This document shows positions 7,283-16,207 of a stretch of 64,000 nt of DNA, piece by piece. The notes under the pieces are model-generated. The model was given only the letters and a program-made list of their open reading frames with translations. It ran no database searches and was not told the origin of the DNA. How positions within the stretch are numbered: the stretch's first letter is position 1; each line of letters starts with the position of its first letter. Both the position numbers and the translations under genes were made by a program. The stretch covers positions 62,001 to 126,000 of the forward strand of contig JALGXW010000003.1 in the NCBI GenBank assembly GCA_029821875.1. The letters run 5' to 3'. Source of the stretch: Candidatus Hebobacterum abditum. GTDB lineage: Bacteria > Armatimonadota > Hebobacteria > Hebobacterales > Hebobacteraceae.

Positions 7283-8413
7283 TCATCCTTCCGCGGGCGT
7301 CTCCAGTAAGGCCGAGGTCTCATCCTCCTCCGTGGGAGGCATCCCAAGAGCCCGACGCGAGATGCGCCGCCGCGCCGCGAGCACAGACAAATGGGACAGC
7401 AGCAGGCAGATCGTCGACTCGGCCCCGCGGTTCTGGTTGGCGCCGTGTTCGGTCAGGCCGTCGAAGCATCCCCCCGTTTCAGAATCATACAGCGGAACGC
7501 CCTGGCAGTTCCTCCCGAGGAACCACTCCTGGGCCAGCCAAGCGCGCCTGAGATAGGTGCCTTCCGACGTTGCGTCGAAGCCGGCGAGGGCGGCCTCCAC
7601 CATGGCGCAGGCGTCAATTGGCTGTTGGTCGTACAGCGGCGGCTCGTCAGCGTCTTGTCGATACCAGCCGTGATTCCCCACGAGTCTCAACGAGTCGCCG
7701 TCGAATGTCCGCTCTGACAGGAAGGCCATCGTGCGAGTCGCCACCTCCGCGTACTCCTCGTCCTTCGTCATCTGGTAGGCGCGGAACAGCGACTCCGGGA
7801 GCTTGGCGTTGGCGTAGGTCATCTCGGGAAGGAGCCAGTCCCATCCAGGCTGGCTGTGCTCGTTGTAGCGGGCGGTCAGATAGTCAGCGAGAGGGCGAGT
7901 GAGCTCCAGGACGCGGTCCTGCTCGCCTGGCCGCGCCTGAAGCCACCGGTGTAGTGCTGTTATGCAGAAGGCCTTGCCGCGCGGATGCTCGAGGCGGGGG
8001 ACCCAGGGGAGCGCTTCATGCACCATCCGTTCAGCTGGTCCCACCAAACCGGGCTCCGGCGGCGCGAGGAGGACCCAGCACAGCGACCACAACGCGCGGC
8101 CGAAGCAGTCCTCAGAGCCAACCTCGTCGAGCGGCCTGCGATCGAAGCCGATGAAGTTGTGGAATCTCCCGTCCGGCCGATGCGCGAACAGGAGAAAAGC
8201 CAGATACCGAGTTGCCAGCGAGCGGCTCAGGTCATCGCCGTGCATGCGGTAGTGCTGGACGGCCACGACCAGAGCGCGCGCGTTATCGTCGGTCGTGTAT
8301 CCCGACCGGTAGTCCGGGATCGAGTAGCTAGCGTGTTGTACGATGCCGAAGCAGTCCGTCAGCCGCTGCAAGTGATCCAGCGGGAGGGGCTGGTCTGCTG
8401 CGCTCGGTCGCAT
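7283..8413 (-). CDS. Alpha/alpha-toroid (six-hairpin-like) protein partnered with a GT4
   Basis: A 376-aa protein whose helical repeats fit an alpha/alpha toroid of the six-hairpin glycosidase type. It contains HLQRLTDCFGIVQHASY, GYTTDDNARALVVAVQHY, LAHRPDGRFHNFIGFDR, and WDWLLPEMTYANAKLPESL near the middle, with several Asp/Glu that could be catalytic. Proteins of this kind are commonly encoded next to GT4 glycosyltransferases and mannoside phosphorylases, suggesting work on a glycan or glycoside. The true activity is unknown. The ATG at 8413 is supported by the conserved-looking N-terminus and an AAGGGAT about 10 bp upstream, so the 86-bp overlap with the upstream glycosyltransferase appears genuine. 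Confidence 0.75.
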   Translation of the reverse strand: MRPSAADQPLPLDHLQRLTDCFGIVQHASYSIPDYRSGYTTDDNARALVVAVQHYRMHGDDLSRSLATRYLAFLLFAHRPDGRFHNFIGFDRRPLDEVGSEDCFGRALWSLCWVLLAPPEPGLVGPAERMVHEALPWVPRLEHPRGKAFCITALHRWLQARPGEQDRVLELTRPLADYLTARYNEHSQPGWDWLLPEMTYANAKLPESLFRAYQMTKDEEYAEVATRTMAFLSERTFDGDSLRLVGNHGWYRQDADEPPLYDQQPIDACAMVEAALAGFDATSEGTYLRRAWLAQEWFLGRNCQGVPLYDSETGGCFDGLTEHGANQNRGAESTICLLLSHLSVLAARRRISRRALGMPPTEEDETSALLETPAEG

Positions 8414-9683
8414 GGCGGACGATCCCTTCGATGGGGCTGTGCAGCGTCAACTTGAGCTGAGCGCTGACCCGCTTCGGGACGAGCGAGCGCTCCCGGATGA
8501 CCTCGTCAAACAGCCGCAGATAGCGAGCGCCGACTGCCGGCCACGCCATCTGCTGGCCATAGATGCGGCCGCGTCGCTGCAGACCTATCTGCAGGTCTGG
8601 ATTGCCCAGAACACTGTTGACTGCGCGCGCGATGGCGTCCGATGAGCGGAACTCTACGAGTACGCCCCGGCCGGCTCCCAGCAGGAACTTCGCATACAGG
8701 TATGGCGTGGCGACTACGGCCGTGCCGGCCGCAAGCGCATAGGCCAACGTGCCGCTCGTGATCTGACTGGGATCCAGGTAGGGCGTGATGTAGACGTCAG
8801 TTGCGGCCAGGCACCGTACGATCTCAGACTTGCTGACGTAGCGATTGACGAACCGCACCGAATCGCCCAGCCCAAGGCCCGCTACGAGCGCCAACAGCTC
8901 CTCTCGGTAGCGCTCCTTCTCCACGCGCTGAACGCCCGGATGCGTCTGCCCAACTACCAAGTAGCAGACGTCGGGGTGGCGTCTGAGCACCTCCGGCAGA
9001 GCGGAGATCGCATATTCCAGGCCCTTGCCGCGCGCGACGAGGCCGAACGTAGACAGCACTCTTCGGCCGGAGAGGCCGAGCTTCTCCTTGGCATGTTCCC
9101 GCGTCTCAAGGGAAGGCGGAAGCACGCCGTGATGGATCAACGAGACCTTGGCCCGCTCGACGCCATAGTCCCGCTCCAGAATATCGACGGCGAAACCGTT
9201 CATCACGACCAGCCGGTCCGACTGGCTCGCGACTCGCCTGAGGTTCCGCCGTATGACGGCCTCGGGCTGGGGTAGCACGGTGTGCAGCGTAGTGACGACA
9301 GGCCTGTTCAGCCTCTCCAGGAAGCGGAACAGTCCCCCCGCCTCGGCACCGCCGAATATCCCGAACTCGTGCTGGATGCTGACAACGTCGGCCCTGGACT
9401 CATTGATGTAGGAGGCGGCGGCTTCGTACTCCTCGTCAATCATCTCATCCACTACGGCCGCAACTGGCCAGGAGTACTCGCGTGCGCCGACGGCCGCCTC
9501 CATGCCAAAGACCATCGGCTCCCCGGCCCGCTCTCCCAGCAGCGTCGAAGTGACGAGGTCCTCGCAGAACGTCGCGATGCCGCACTCTCGGGGCGGGTAG
9601 GTGCTCAGGTAGGCCACGCGGACCGCCGCCTCATCGTCCGGTCGCCGAGTATGACCTTCTTCTCTGTCCAGATATGCGAGCAT
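8328..9683 (-). CDS. GT4-family glycosyltransferase
   Basis: A 451-aa GT-B fold glycosyltransferase (glycosyl transfer from a nucleotide sugar to a glycan or lipid, cytoplasmic). The N-terminal domain starts with VRVAYLSTYPPRECGIATFCEDL, a Gly/Cys variant of the GT4 first loop also seen in the glycosyltransferase at 10425. The donor domain shows VLSTFGLVARGKGLEYAI and the E-X7-like loop region ITSGTLAYALAAGTAVVATPY. The C-terminal ~50 residues extend beyond the usual fold and overlap the next gene in a different frame. ATG 9683 is used. A GTG near 9620, directly before the VAYLSTYPP strand, is an alternative. It is divergent from the other glycosyltransferase gene. Confidence 0.85.
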   Translation of the reverse strand: MLAYLDREEGHTRRPDDEAAVRVAYLSTYPPRECGIATFCEDLVTSTLLGERAGEPMVFGMEAAVGAREYSWPVAAVVDEMIDEEYEAAASYINESRADVVSIQHEFGIFGGAEAGGLFRFLERLNRPVVTTLHTVLPQPEAVIRRNLRRVASQSDRLVVMNGFAVDILERDYGVERAKVSLIHHGVLPPSLETREHAKEKLGLSGRRVLSTFGLVARGKGLEYAISALPEVLRRHPDVCYLVVGQTHPGVQRVEKERYREELLALVAGLGLGDSVRFVNRYVSKSEIVRCLAATDVYITPYLDPSQITSGTLAYALAAGTAVVATPYLYAKFLLGAGRGVLVEFRSSDAIARAVNSVLGNPDLQIGLQRRGRIYGQQMAWPAVGARYLRLFDEVIRERSLVPKRVSAQLKLTLHSPIEGIVRHATERSRPAPPAGSLAAADGLLRHRTTR

Positions 9684-10424
9684 GCTCTTGACTTCTTAGC
9701 CCCGAACCATCGGGGCCTGGCACGTGATCAGCCAGAGGGCAGCAGTCACCTCGACTGTGGTTACGGGAAATGGCGGCTCGCGCGCCGGGCGCGCCAGCGC
9801 CATGCGGTGCTCTGCTTGCCTCTGGTCATGTTCCCCCCCAGCTCTCCGGTCCATCGACTGCGCCCGCGAGGGACGTCAAAGAACTGCTGCTCGCCCTGTC
9901 ACGCGCTGCAGCAAGGTCTAGCTACACGCCTGACGAAGATGGCCGCCCCGCGCTCGCCGTGTCATTGTACATCGGCACGACGACCGGCTGTGTGCCAACG
10001 TGGCACAACCGCGTGTGCTCGGAGAGATACTCAGGAAGTCGACGGCAGAGGTTGCACGTGCTATCGGCCACCCCTGCCGACCACACGCTATCGCTGTTGA
10101 TTTTGGCACAAGCACGCCTCCTCTGCAAAGGCTGGTTCTGTCAGACACTGACGTGCAGAGGGCCGGATCGTACGGAAATGTCGTGGGAGTCTCCCCCTGG
10201 TTGGCGGAACAAGGCCCAGGGGCGCTCTGGGGCGAAGGGGCGCTTCGCAGCGTGCCCCCCAGACGGTGTGGCGAGGCCGAGTTCCGTCGACTCGGGCACG
10301 GGGTACAATTCACTGGGAATGCGTTCTTGGGCTGAGAGTGCCAGGAATGGCATTCTTGTCTTAGCTTCACGAGCATCAACCAGAGGAGAAGAGGTGGCTG
10401 GGACGCCAGCCGCAGAGACGAGCG
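9684..10424. other. 741-bp intergenic region between divergent glycosyltransferases
   Basis: No open frame here has convincing coding character, a ribosome-binding site or a recognisable product. It carries a 17-bp inverted repeat (9991-10007), an imperfect stem (TCTGGGG 10226-10232 with CCCCAGA 10257-10263), and a TACAAT hexamer (10304-10309) that could be the -10 for the gene at 10425. The base composition is lower in GC around 9960-10140 than in the flanking genes, consistent with regulatory DNA or a decayed gene. Confidence 0.6.
9991..10007. promoter_or_regulatory. 17-bp inverted repeat, operator-like
   Basis: TGTGCCA (9991-9997), ACG, TGGCACA (10001-10007) is a perfect 7-3-7 inverted repeat in the space between divergently transcribed glycosyltransferase genes. 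A TGGCACAA half-site recurs near 10104. The size fits a dimeric repressor (LacI, TetR or Fur-like geometry). The regulator is not identifiable. Confidence 0.4.
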
Positions 10425-11654
10425 ATGTCAGAAGCACCGATTGTCATTATCAGCAGCTACCCACCGAGGCTTTGCGGGATTGCCACCTTCGCGGAGGAGG
10501 CGCGGGAGTTCATCCAGGAGCGGCACCCAGAGCGTGAGGTGCTGGTCATCTCCCACACCGACGGCGCGGGAGCGGGGGTCATGCCCTTGATGGATATGTC
10601 CCGACCCGATTGGTGGAAACCTGTCGCCGAGAAGGTGGCGGAGCTGAAGCCTTATGCCGTCCACATCGAGCACGAATACGGCCTGTATGAATACCGCGAT
10701 GCAGAGGGGAAGGGAGACAACAACCGCGGCTTTCGAGAGCTTCTGACGGCGCTCAAGCCCCATCCGGTCGTAGTTGAGCCCCATACGATTCATGGGAGGC
10801 TCTGCGAACACGAAGTCGACTTCGTGCGATACACGACCGAACTGGCAGACGTCGTTCTGTTCAAATGCCACTACCAGAAGTGGCGGCTGCAGTGGAACCT
10901 AGGCGCCCGCGGACTGGTCACGCCGACGAATGTGATGGTCGTCCCACACGGTGCCCGCCCCGACCGACGCTGGTCGCCGGAGGATGTCGTTCAGCTGAAG
11001 AAGGAACTCGGGTTGCCGGAGCTTCCATACCTCGGGGAGCACCTCGTGGGCTTGGTCGGCTGGATACAGCGGAACAAGCGCTGGGACATACTCACGTCGA
11101 TGTGGGAAGAGATTGCAGGCGATATCGAGAGCCGCAGCGGCGCCTCTTGGGACCTCCTCGCTGCCGGAGAGATGCGCGACCCGGCCGACCGAGACGCTTT
11201 CCTGAGGTATCGCGGCGACGTGGAGTTGCTGGCGAGGAGGGGGCTGGCCCACTTCTACGAGTTCGTCCCCCGGGGCGACCTGTATTACAAGGTGATGGCG
11301 TGCTGCGACTTCGTGGTCTTGCCGACGATCGATGAGACGCAGTCCGGCACGCTTGCCCGCATCATCGCTCTCAACAAGCCATTCGTGACCACGGCTCCCA
11401 TGGAAGGTCTCACCGCCCAGGCTCTGGAGAGCAGAGGAGGATTGCTCTTCAGCAACAAGCAGATGCTCCGCGACAATGTGGTCCGCCTTGCGTGTGATGA
11501 AGACCTCCGGATGGAACTTGGCAACAATCTCGAGAAGTATCTCGACACGGTTGTGTCGTGGCGCGTCGTGGCCGCCCAGTACGACGAGGCCTATGAGCTG
11601 GCACGACACTCCGCCCGCACCGGCAAGAAGGTCGTGTTGCCTCCTGAGTTCTGA
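10425..11654 (+). CDS. GT4-like glycosyltransferase
   Basis: A 409-aa GT-B fold glycosyltransferase. It opens with IVIISSYPPRLCGIATFAEEA, closely similar to the start of the divergent glycosyltransferase at 8328-9683, so the two are paralogs. The acceptor domain includes HIEHEYGLYEYR and VEPHTIHGRL. The donor domain has LVGWIQRNKRWDIL and DFVVLPTIDETQSGTLARIIALNKPFVTT, the usual site for nucleotide-sugar phosphate contacts. It is cytoplasmic, with no signal peptide. ATG 10425 is used, and no strong ribosome-binding site is seen. Together with the toroid protein and the paralog it forms a glycan-building region. The product cannot be inferred. Confidence 0.85.
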   Translation: MSEAPIVIISSYPPRLCGIATFAEEAREFIQERHPEREVLVISHTDGAGAGVMPLMDMSRPDWWKPVAEKVAELKPYAVHIEHEYGLYEYRDAEGKGDNNRGFRELLTALKPHPVVVEPHTIHGRLCEHEVDFVRYTTELADVVLFKCHYQKWRLQWNLGARGLVTPTNVMVVPHGARPDRRWSPEDVVQLKKELGLPELPYLGEHLVGLVGWIQRNKRWDILTSMWEEIAGDIESRSGASWDLLAAGEMRDPADRDAFLRYRGDVELLARRGLAHFYEFVPRGDLYYKVMACCDFVVLPTIDETQSGTLARIIALNKPFVTTAPMEGLTAQALESRGGLLFSNKQMLRDNVVRLACDEDLRMELGNNLEKYLDTVVSWRVVAAQYDEAYELARHSARTGKKVVLPPEF

Positions 11655-11863
11655 GCGCGACATCACGCCCCTCGCCCCACTACGGCTCGCCGCCGCTGGC
11701 AGTTTGCAGCCAGCGCCAGTGAGTCCCGACGGCCCGCCCTCTCCCGACCCCTGAAGGAGCCGAGCGGCAACCGAACGGCCAGCAGGAAGGTTCCTCCCCT
11801 GACTCGGTGGAAGCGCGAAGTGCTGCAGACTGATCCCGCGATGAGCTGAGGAAGGATACTCCT

Positions 11864-13261
11864 ATGCAGTGGCCGAGCGTAAGTGAGGATAGGCACCCGC
11901 AATGTGACGTACTGGTGGCCGGCGGAGGAATGGCCGGCATTGCTGCCGCAGTCGCGGCCGCCCGCCAAGGAGCCAAGACTGCACTCGTCGAGAAGGCCGG
12001 CTGGCTTGGGGGGATGGGGATTACGGGCGCGACGGCCCTGCACAATTTCTACAACATCTACGGCGCCCACCCCGGGGCAGAGCGTATGCGCGTGGTGGGC
12101 GGCATCGGGCAGGAACTCGTGGACCGCGTCCAGCAGCTCGGGGGCGGCATGGGTCACGTTCCTCTCGAGCGCGGAGGGGAGTTCGTAAGCATGGCGACCA
12201 TAGTCGAACCGGAGACCTTCAAGCTGGCCGCTTTCCAGCTCTGCCTGGAGGCAGGGGTCTCTCTGCTCCTGCATACGGTCGTCGATGAGGTGCGAGCCGC
12301 CGACGGACACGTCGAGGGCGCGGTCGTGTGGAACAAGGCGGGGCGCAGCCTGATGCGGGCGGCCCAATACGTCGACTGCACGGGCGACGGTGATCTCGCC
12401 GCTTACGCGGGCGCGGACTGCGAGCACTTCGGGCCGGATGACCCCGGAGCGTACCACGCCGGCTTCACCTTCAGGCTGTGTAATATCGACTTGCAGGCGC
12501 TGGAGGCGGATCTGGAACGTCATGGGCTTGTCTGGCACGTTGCCCACGCGGTGAAGCCGGGCATGCAGCAGCCCGACCTCGTGCGCATCGGCATCAACAC
12601 AGAGAAGATGGGAGAGGTCTACGGCGAGCCGGCGCCCTGGTACTTCTTCGCAACGTCGGTGCGCCCCCGCGAGTTCACCTACGTCAACTGCATCAACCAC
12701 GGCCCAAACGACGGCCTGGACCCAGACGCCCTCACGAAGGCCGAGGTGGAGCTCAGAGGCAAGATGCTTGGGATCGCCGACCTGTTCCGTAGGAACGTGG
12801 CGGGCTGTAAGGAGTGCTACGTCGCCGGGCCGGCCCCCTCCGCGGGCCAGCGCCGGGCGCGCGCGGTCAGATGCGACTACGATGTCACGCAGGATGATTG
12901 CACGGAAGGCCGCAACTTCGCAGACAAGGTCGGCTGTTTCTCCTTCATCGACAACAACCGCTATCTGGTGCGCGATGCGGGAGCATACGACATTCCTTAC
13001 AGGGCCTTGCTCCCCAAGCAGCTTGACAATGTTCTCGCAGCCGGCCGAATGATGAGCGTGGAGCTCGTCGCCCACAACAGCACGCGGAACACGGCCTGCT
13101 GTCTGGTGTGCGGCCAGGCCGCTGGAACCGCGGCCGCGTTGGCCTCGCGTCAACGCAGAGCCCCCCGCGAACTGGAGATCGGCGAACTGCAGGCTTCGCT
13201 GCGGAAGGATGGAGCGCTGCTGGAGCCCGTCGCCGATCCGGTGAGCGAAGGGCACTCCTAG
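11864..13261 (+). CDS. FAD-dependent oxidoreductase (PF12831 type)
   Basis: A 465-aa flavoprotein with an N-terminal dinucleotide-binding motif DVLVAGGGMAGIAAAVAAAR (residues ~15-34), then LVEKAGWLGGMGITG, a mid-protein DCTGDGDLAAYAGA, and a C-terminal flavin-closing segment YDIPYRALLPKQLDNVLAAGR. This is the FAD_oxidored architecture. Substrates of the family are mostly unknown, often hydroxylated or sugar-derived organic compounds. An AGGAAGG lies upstream of ATG 11864. A paralog is at 61575-62837. It stands alone as a transcription unit ahead of the peroxiredoxin, with ~130 bp between. Confidence 0.88.
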   Translation: MQWPSVSEDRHPQCDVLVAGGGMAGIAAAVAAARQGAKTALVEKAGWLGGMGITGATALHNFYNIYGAHPGAERMRVVGGIGQELVDRVQQLGGGMGHVPLERGGEFVSMATIVEPETFKLAAFQLCLEAGVSLLLHTVVDEVRAADGHVEGAVVWNKAGRSLMRAAQYVDCTGDGDLAAYAGADCEHFGPDDPGAYHAGFTFRLCNIDLQALEADLERHGLVWHVAHAVKPGMQQPDLVRIGINTEKMGEVYGEPAPWYFFATSVRPREFTYVNCINHGPNDGLDPDALTKAEVELRGKMLGIADLFRRNVAGCKECYVAGPAPSAGQRRARAVRCDYDVTQDDCTEGRNFADKVGCFSFIDNNRYLVRDAGAYDIPYRALLPKQLDNVLAAGRMMSVELVAHNSTRNTACCLVCGQAAGTAAALASRQRRAPRELEIGELQASLRKDGALLEPVADPVSEGHS

Positions 13262-13394
13262 CGACGCACAGGGTCGTTGACGAGCACTTCTGTCACGCGC
13301 GCGCGACAGGGCATGAGGCCCGCCTTCGGTAGAATGCCCTTGGGGTCTAGGGCCTCCTGCCCAGGCTCCAGGCGCATGACAAGTGGAGGCAGCC

Positions 13395-13862
13395 ATGGCC
13401 AGGCTGAGTGCAGGCGAGAGAGCGCCCACGTTCTCCCTCATCGACCAGAACGGGAAGAAGGTTAAGCTGGCGGACTTCAAAGGCCAGAAGCTGCTTGTCT
13501 ACTTCTATCCGAAGGCCGGCACGTCGGGGTGCACGAAGCAGGCATGCGGCGTGAGGGATCACCGCGAGGACCTGGCAGCCCTGGGTGCGGCCGTGGTGGG
13601 AATCAGCCCGGACGAGCCCCAGCAGCAGAAGAAGTTCGACGAGAAGTACGGGCTGGGATTCCCGCTCCTATCCGACGCCGACCATAGGGTGGCCGCGGCC
13701 TGGGGCGCGTGGGGAGAGAAGTCCATGTACGGCCGGAGGTATGAGGGCATAGTGCGATCGTCCTTCCTGGTCGATGAGCGCGGGAAGATCATGCACGCGT
13801 GGTACAACGTGCGGCCTGCCGACACAGCGCCCAAGGCGCGGGAGGCGCTGTCGAGCGACTGA
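13395..13862 (+). CDS. bcp: Peroxiredoxin, BCP/PrxQ type
   Basis: A 155-aa thiol peroxidase that reduces H2O2 and organic hydroperoxides using thioredoxin-like donors. The active site is TSGCTKQACGVRD. The peroxidatic Cys is Cys46 and a second Cys at 51 gives the C-X4-C spacing that defines 2-Cys BCP/PrxQ proteins. The Ser before Cys46 replaces the usual Pro of TPGC. The Arg of the VRSSFLVDERG segment and the thioredoxin-fold pattern are present. ATG 13395 has GGAGG at 13385-13389. The GTG at 13383 overlaps that site and is rejected. It ends in a hairpin shared with the convergent DUF6785 gene. Confidence 0.93.
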   Translation: MARLSAGERAPTFSLIDQNGKKVKLADFKGQKLLVYFYPKAGTSGCTKQACGVRDHREDLAALGAAVVGISPDEPQQQKKFDEKYGLGFPLLSDADHRVAAAWGAWGEKSMYGRRYEGIVRSSFLVDERGKIMHAWYNVRPADTAPKAREALSSD

Positions 13863-13881
13863 GAGCTGGAGCAACAGCAAG

Positions 13882-13910
13882 GCGCGGCAGCAGATCAGAT
13901 GCTGCCGCGC
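13882..13910. terminator. 11-bp perfect hairpin between convergent genes
   Basis: GCGCGGCAGCA (13882-13892) and its exact complement (13900-13910) flank a 7-nt loop. It lies 20 bp past the peroxiredoxin stop. On the other strand the TGA stop of the DUF6785 gene (13897-13895) lies in the loop and the last codons form one arm. It probably serves both genes. No T-run is present on either side. Confidence 0.6.
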
Positions 13911-15847
13911 GAGACAAGCGCGATTACCGACCAGGCCCCACCATTGAGCATATCGCCAACTATCAACCCAATGGCGAGTGGAACTGTCTGCCGGTAGAGC
14001 CGCAGGCCGCCATAGCGGATCACCAGTGCCTTCGCAGCCCACCCGATGAAGAACGGCATGTAGTACCAGTGCAACCCCCAGCACATGGCCGCCATGTAGC
14101 CTATCGGGTGGAAGGGCCACCACCAGAATCGCAGCCTCATGACGCCCAGGAACACGGCGACGGCCGCGCCTGCCAGTATCGCCGCGAGTCCATTGTAGTC
14201 GGTCTTCGAGGGGTTCGTGAGCGGGCCGAGTATGCGGTTCCCGTCATTGATACTCTGGTGGCCCAGCCAGCCGCTGGTCCCTGACTTCAGTCCAAAGAAG
14301 CCGTACTCGTAGATGCCATGCAGAAAGAAGAACAGGCCGATGCCAAGGGCGAGCAAGAAGCCAAGCACCAGCGCGCCTGTCAGGCGGCGTGCGTTGATGC
14401 CGGCCGCATCTGCGATCTTGAAGGTCTCGAGAGCATTGCCAGTGACAACTTCGTAAGAGTATCCGAACCCCGGGAAGAAGGACCAGCGAGTCGAGATCAT
14501 CGCAATCAGCTCGCGGGTTCTGAAGACCGCGGTCCCGAAGGGCACCACAACTGCATTCTGGATCTCGAGGGGGAAAGGCAGGAATCCCAGTCCGGTCTCC
14601 GCCCGGAGCCTGGCCCACATCATGTAGTAGCCCACGAGCAAGGCCATCAGCACGAGGCCAACCACAAGCCGACAACCCGCAGCCCAGCAGAAGTAGACCA
14701 GTCCGGCGAACGATGCCGCCAGACCGATGAGAGCCAGGCGATAGGACAGCGGCTCGTCGACATCGGCGCCGCGCGGGCGGCCGGAGAGCGCCATTCTGGC
14801 CGCTCTGACCAGGTGTCGCCGGCCGATCCAGAGCACCCAGATCCCCAACGCCAGCACAGCGCCGCCGCCCTGGTAGCGCGGAGCCGGAAAGGTGCTGTCG
14901 AACCATTCCTCGGGGCGCTGAGGCTCGGCGCCGGCCATAATCGCGGCGACGGTGAGGCCAATATCGGCCAGCCAGAAGAACCAGGCGGAAAAGGAAAGCT
15001 CCTTCGGTATCAGATAGGCGATGGCGATCATCCACGGAGGTAGATATAGAGTGAACTCGCCGAGACCCGCAAGCGGCCCGACGCGCTGCCACTGCATGAT
15101 GGCGACCGGGCCGAGGGGGATGGCCGGGACAGACGGCACCCTCTGCGAGAGCCCGTTCACGAAGTTGATTCCAAAAGAAGCGACGACGCCGATCCAGAAT
15201 GCCCACTGCACCGGCAGCCGACCTGCGCGCCCCTCTCGGTTCGTCTCTGGCTCACGGACCAGCTCGAGCGGCACCTGAGCCAGCGGGAAGCTCAGTCGCT
15301 CATTTGTGACCCACTGACGCTGGAGCAGCGCGATGACGCAGAGGCTCGCGACAAAGAGGCACACAGTGAAGAACCCCCACGCGGCCAGTGGCGTCCACCA
15401 GAGAGACCAGGGGACGGCGGCGCGACCCTCGAAGAACCCCTCGGCCGCGGCCATTTCGGTGGGAGCGAACCAAGTCGGGACCTGATCGAGGAAGGCGGTC
15501 TGCCAGATCAGATTCGCTCGCGCCATGTAGTAGTAGGCGATGCTCTTCACGAGCATCCAGCCCATTATGCTGTGGCTCGCAACAGGACCCCCGACGAGCA
15601 GAATCGAGTAGATGACGAGGAGCTCGTTGCGGGTGAAGCCCCAGTTCCGGAACAGCGGTGTGCTCATGAGGGCCGCGAGGACGAACAGCACGACCACAGG
15701 CGCCATCGCCGGAATGCCCACGAAGAATGAGGCCTTGTTCCACGCTACATCGACGTAGAAGGCAGCCGGCACAAGCGCCACGAGCAGAGCGAAGCCGACA
15801 AGCATGGCTCGCCACGTGGCGCCACCGGCCTTCCGAGCGTCTCGCAT
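13895..15847 (-). CDS. DUF6785-family multi-spanning membrane protein (OPT-like)
   Basis: A 650-aa polytopic inner-membrane protein with roughly 14-16 hydrophobic segments. Characteristic stretches include FRNWGFTRNELLVIYSILLVGGPVASHSIMG, RLSFPLAQVPLELV, WARLRAETGLGFLPFPLEIQNAVVVPFG and HPIGYMAAMCW. This pattern matches the DUF6785/DUF6784 proteins, which resemble oligopeptide (OPT) transporters and are abundant in Armatimonadota- and Planctomycetota-like genomes. The transported compound is unknown. ATG 15847 has GAGG 7-8 bp upstream. Its neighbours are the divergent Gfo-AKR fusion and a convergent peroxiredoxin. Its 3' end is folded into the shared hairpin. Confidence 0.8.
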   Translation of the reverse strand: MRDARKAGGATWRAMLVGFALLVALVPAAFYVDVAWNKASFFVGIPAMAPVVVLFVLAALMSTPLFRNWGFTRNELLVIYSILLVGGPVASHSIMGWMLVKSIAYYYMARANLIWQTAFLDQVPTWFAPTEMAAAEGFFEGRAAVPWSLWWTPLAAWGFFTVCLFVASLCVIALLQRQWVTNERLSFPLAQVPLELVREPETNREGRAGRLPVQWAFWIGVVASFGINFVNGLSQRVPSVPAIPLGPVAIMQWQRVGPLAGLGEFTLYLPPWMIAIAYLIPKELSFSAWFFWLADIGLTVAAIMAGAEPQRPEEWFDSTFPAPRYQGGGAVLALGIWVLWIGRRHLVRAARMALSGRPRGADVDEPLSYRLALIGLAASFAGLVYFCWAAGCRLVVGLVLMALLVGYYMMWARLRAETGLGFLPFPLEIQNAVVVPFGTAVFRTRELIAMISTRWSFFPGFGYSYEVVTGNALETFKIADAAGINARRLTGALVLGFLLALGIGLFFFLHGIYEYGFFGLKSGTSGWLGHQSINDGNRILGPLTNPSKTDYNGLAAILAGAAVAVFLGVMRLRFWWWPFHPIGYMAAMCWGLHWYYMPFFIGWAAKALVIRYGGLRLYRQTVPLAIGLIVGDMLNGGAWSVIALVSRGSI

Positions 15848-16207
15848 ATGTGTGCCTCGAGATGTTCCACCAGTATTCCGGCCCTTCCCCGTGGGTCCCT
15901 ACCATGATCCGCCATCGCTTGGCACTGTCTTCCTGACGGCGCCAGGCCGTCACAAGCCTATCTAGCGAACTTGCGCCTAGACGCTTTCGGGACGAGTGTG
16001 CGGGACCGTCCAACGGCCTGAACTCTTCTCACTGTGAGGCGGCGCGCCCAAGAGGGGCGCGCCGCCTCTCTTACAGAATACTGTAGTTCGCCGACCTGAG
16101 GCGCGGGCGGTGTCGCCTAGCGAGGGGCGCGGCCTCTCGCACATATCCCGCGCTGACGAGGACGGACAGGGCAGCCACACCGGGGGAGACTATGGGAGAG
16201 TGCTACC
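15848..16207. other. 360-bp divergent intergenic region
   Basis: This lies between the DUF6785 gene (-) and the Gfo/AKR fusion gene (+), so it should hold two promoters, but no convincing -35/-10 pair is seen. It contains a perfect 14-bp GC hairpin (16036-16068) and a short inverted repeat TACAG-AATA-CTGTA at 16072-16085. No coding frame is credible. Confidence 0.6.
16036..16068. repeat. Perfect 14-bp GC-rich hairpin
   Basis: GAGGCGGCGCGCCC (16036-16049) is exactly complementary to 16055-16068 across a 5-nt AAGAG loop. It is followed on the plus strand by TCTTAC. It sits 140 bp before the fusion gene start, and if transcribed would be a very stable 5' leader structure. It is unusual as a terminator because no gene ends here on either strand. 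Confidence 0.7.

Noticed and set aside
9918-10379. 153-aa minus-strand and 111-aa plus-strand frames in the glycosyltransferase gap
   Set aside because: No start signal and no domain pattern; the Cys- and Ser-rich composition is not that of the neighbouring proteins.
11663-13480. 605-aa frame on the minus strand over the FAD oxidoreductase
   Set aside because: It is antisense to a clear flavoprotein with a GxGxxG motif and FAD-closing region. The reversed frame has no motif and is rich in Arg/His/Val as expected for a shadow.
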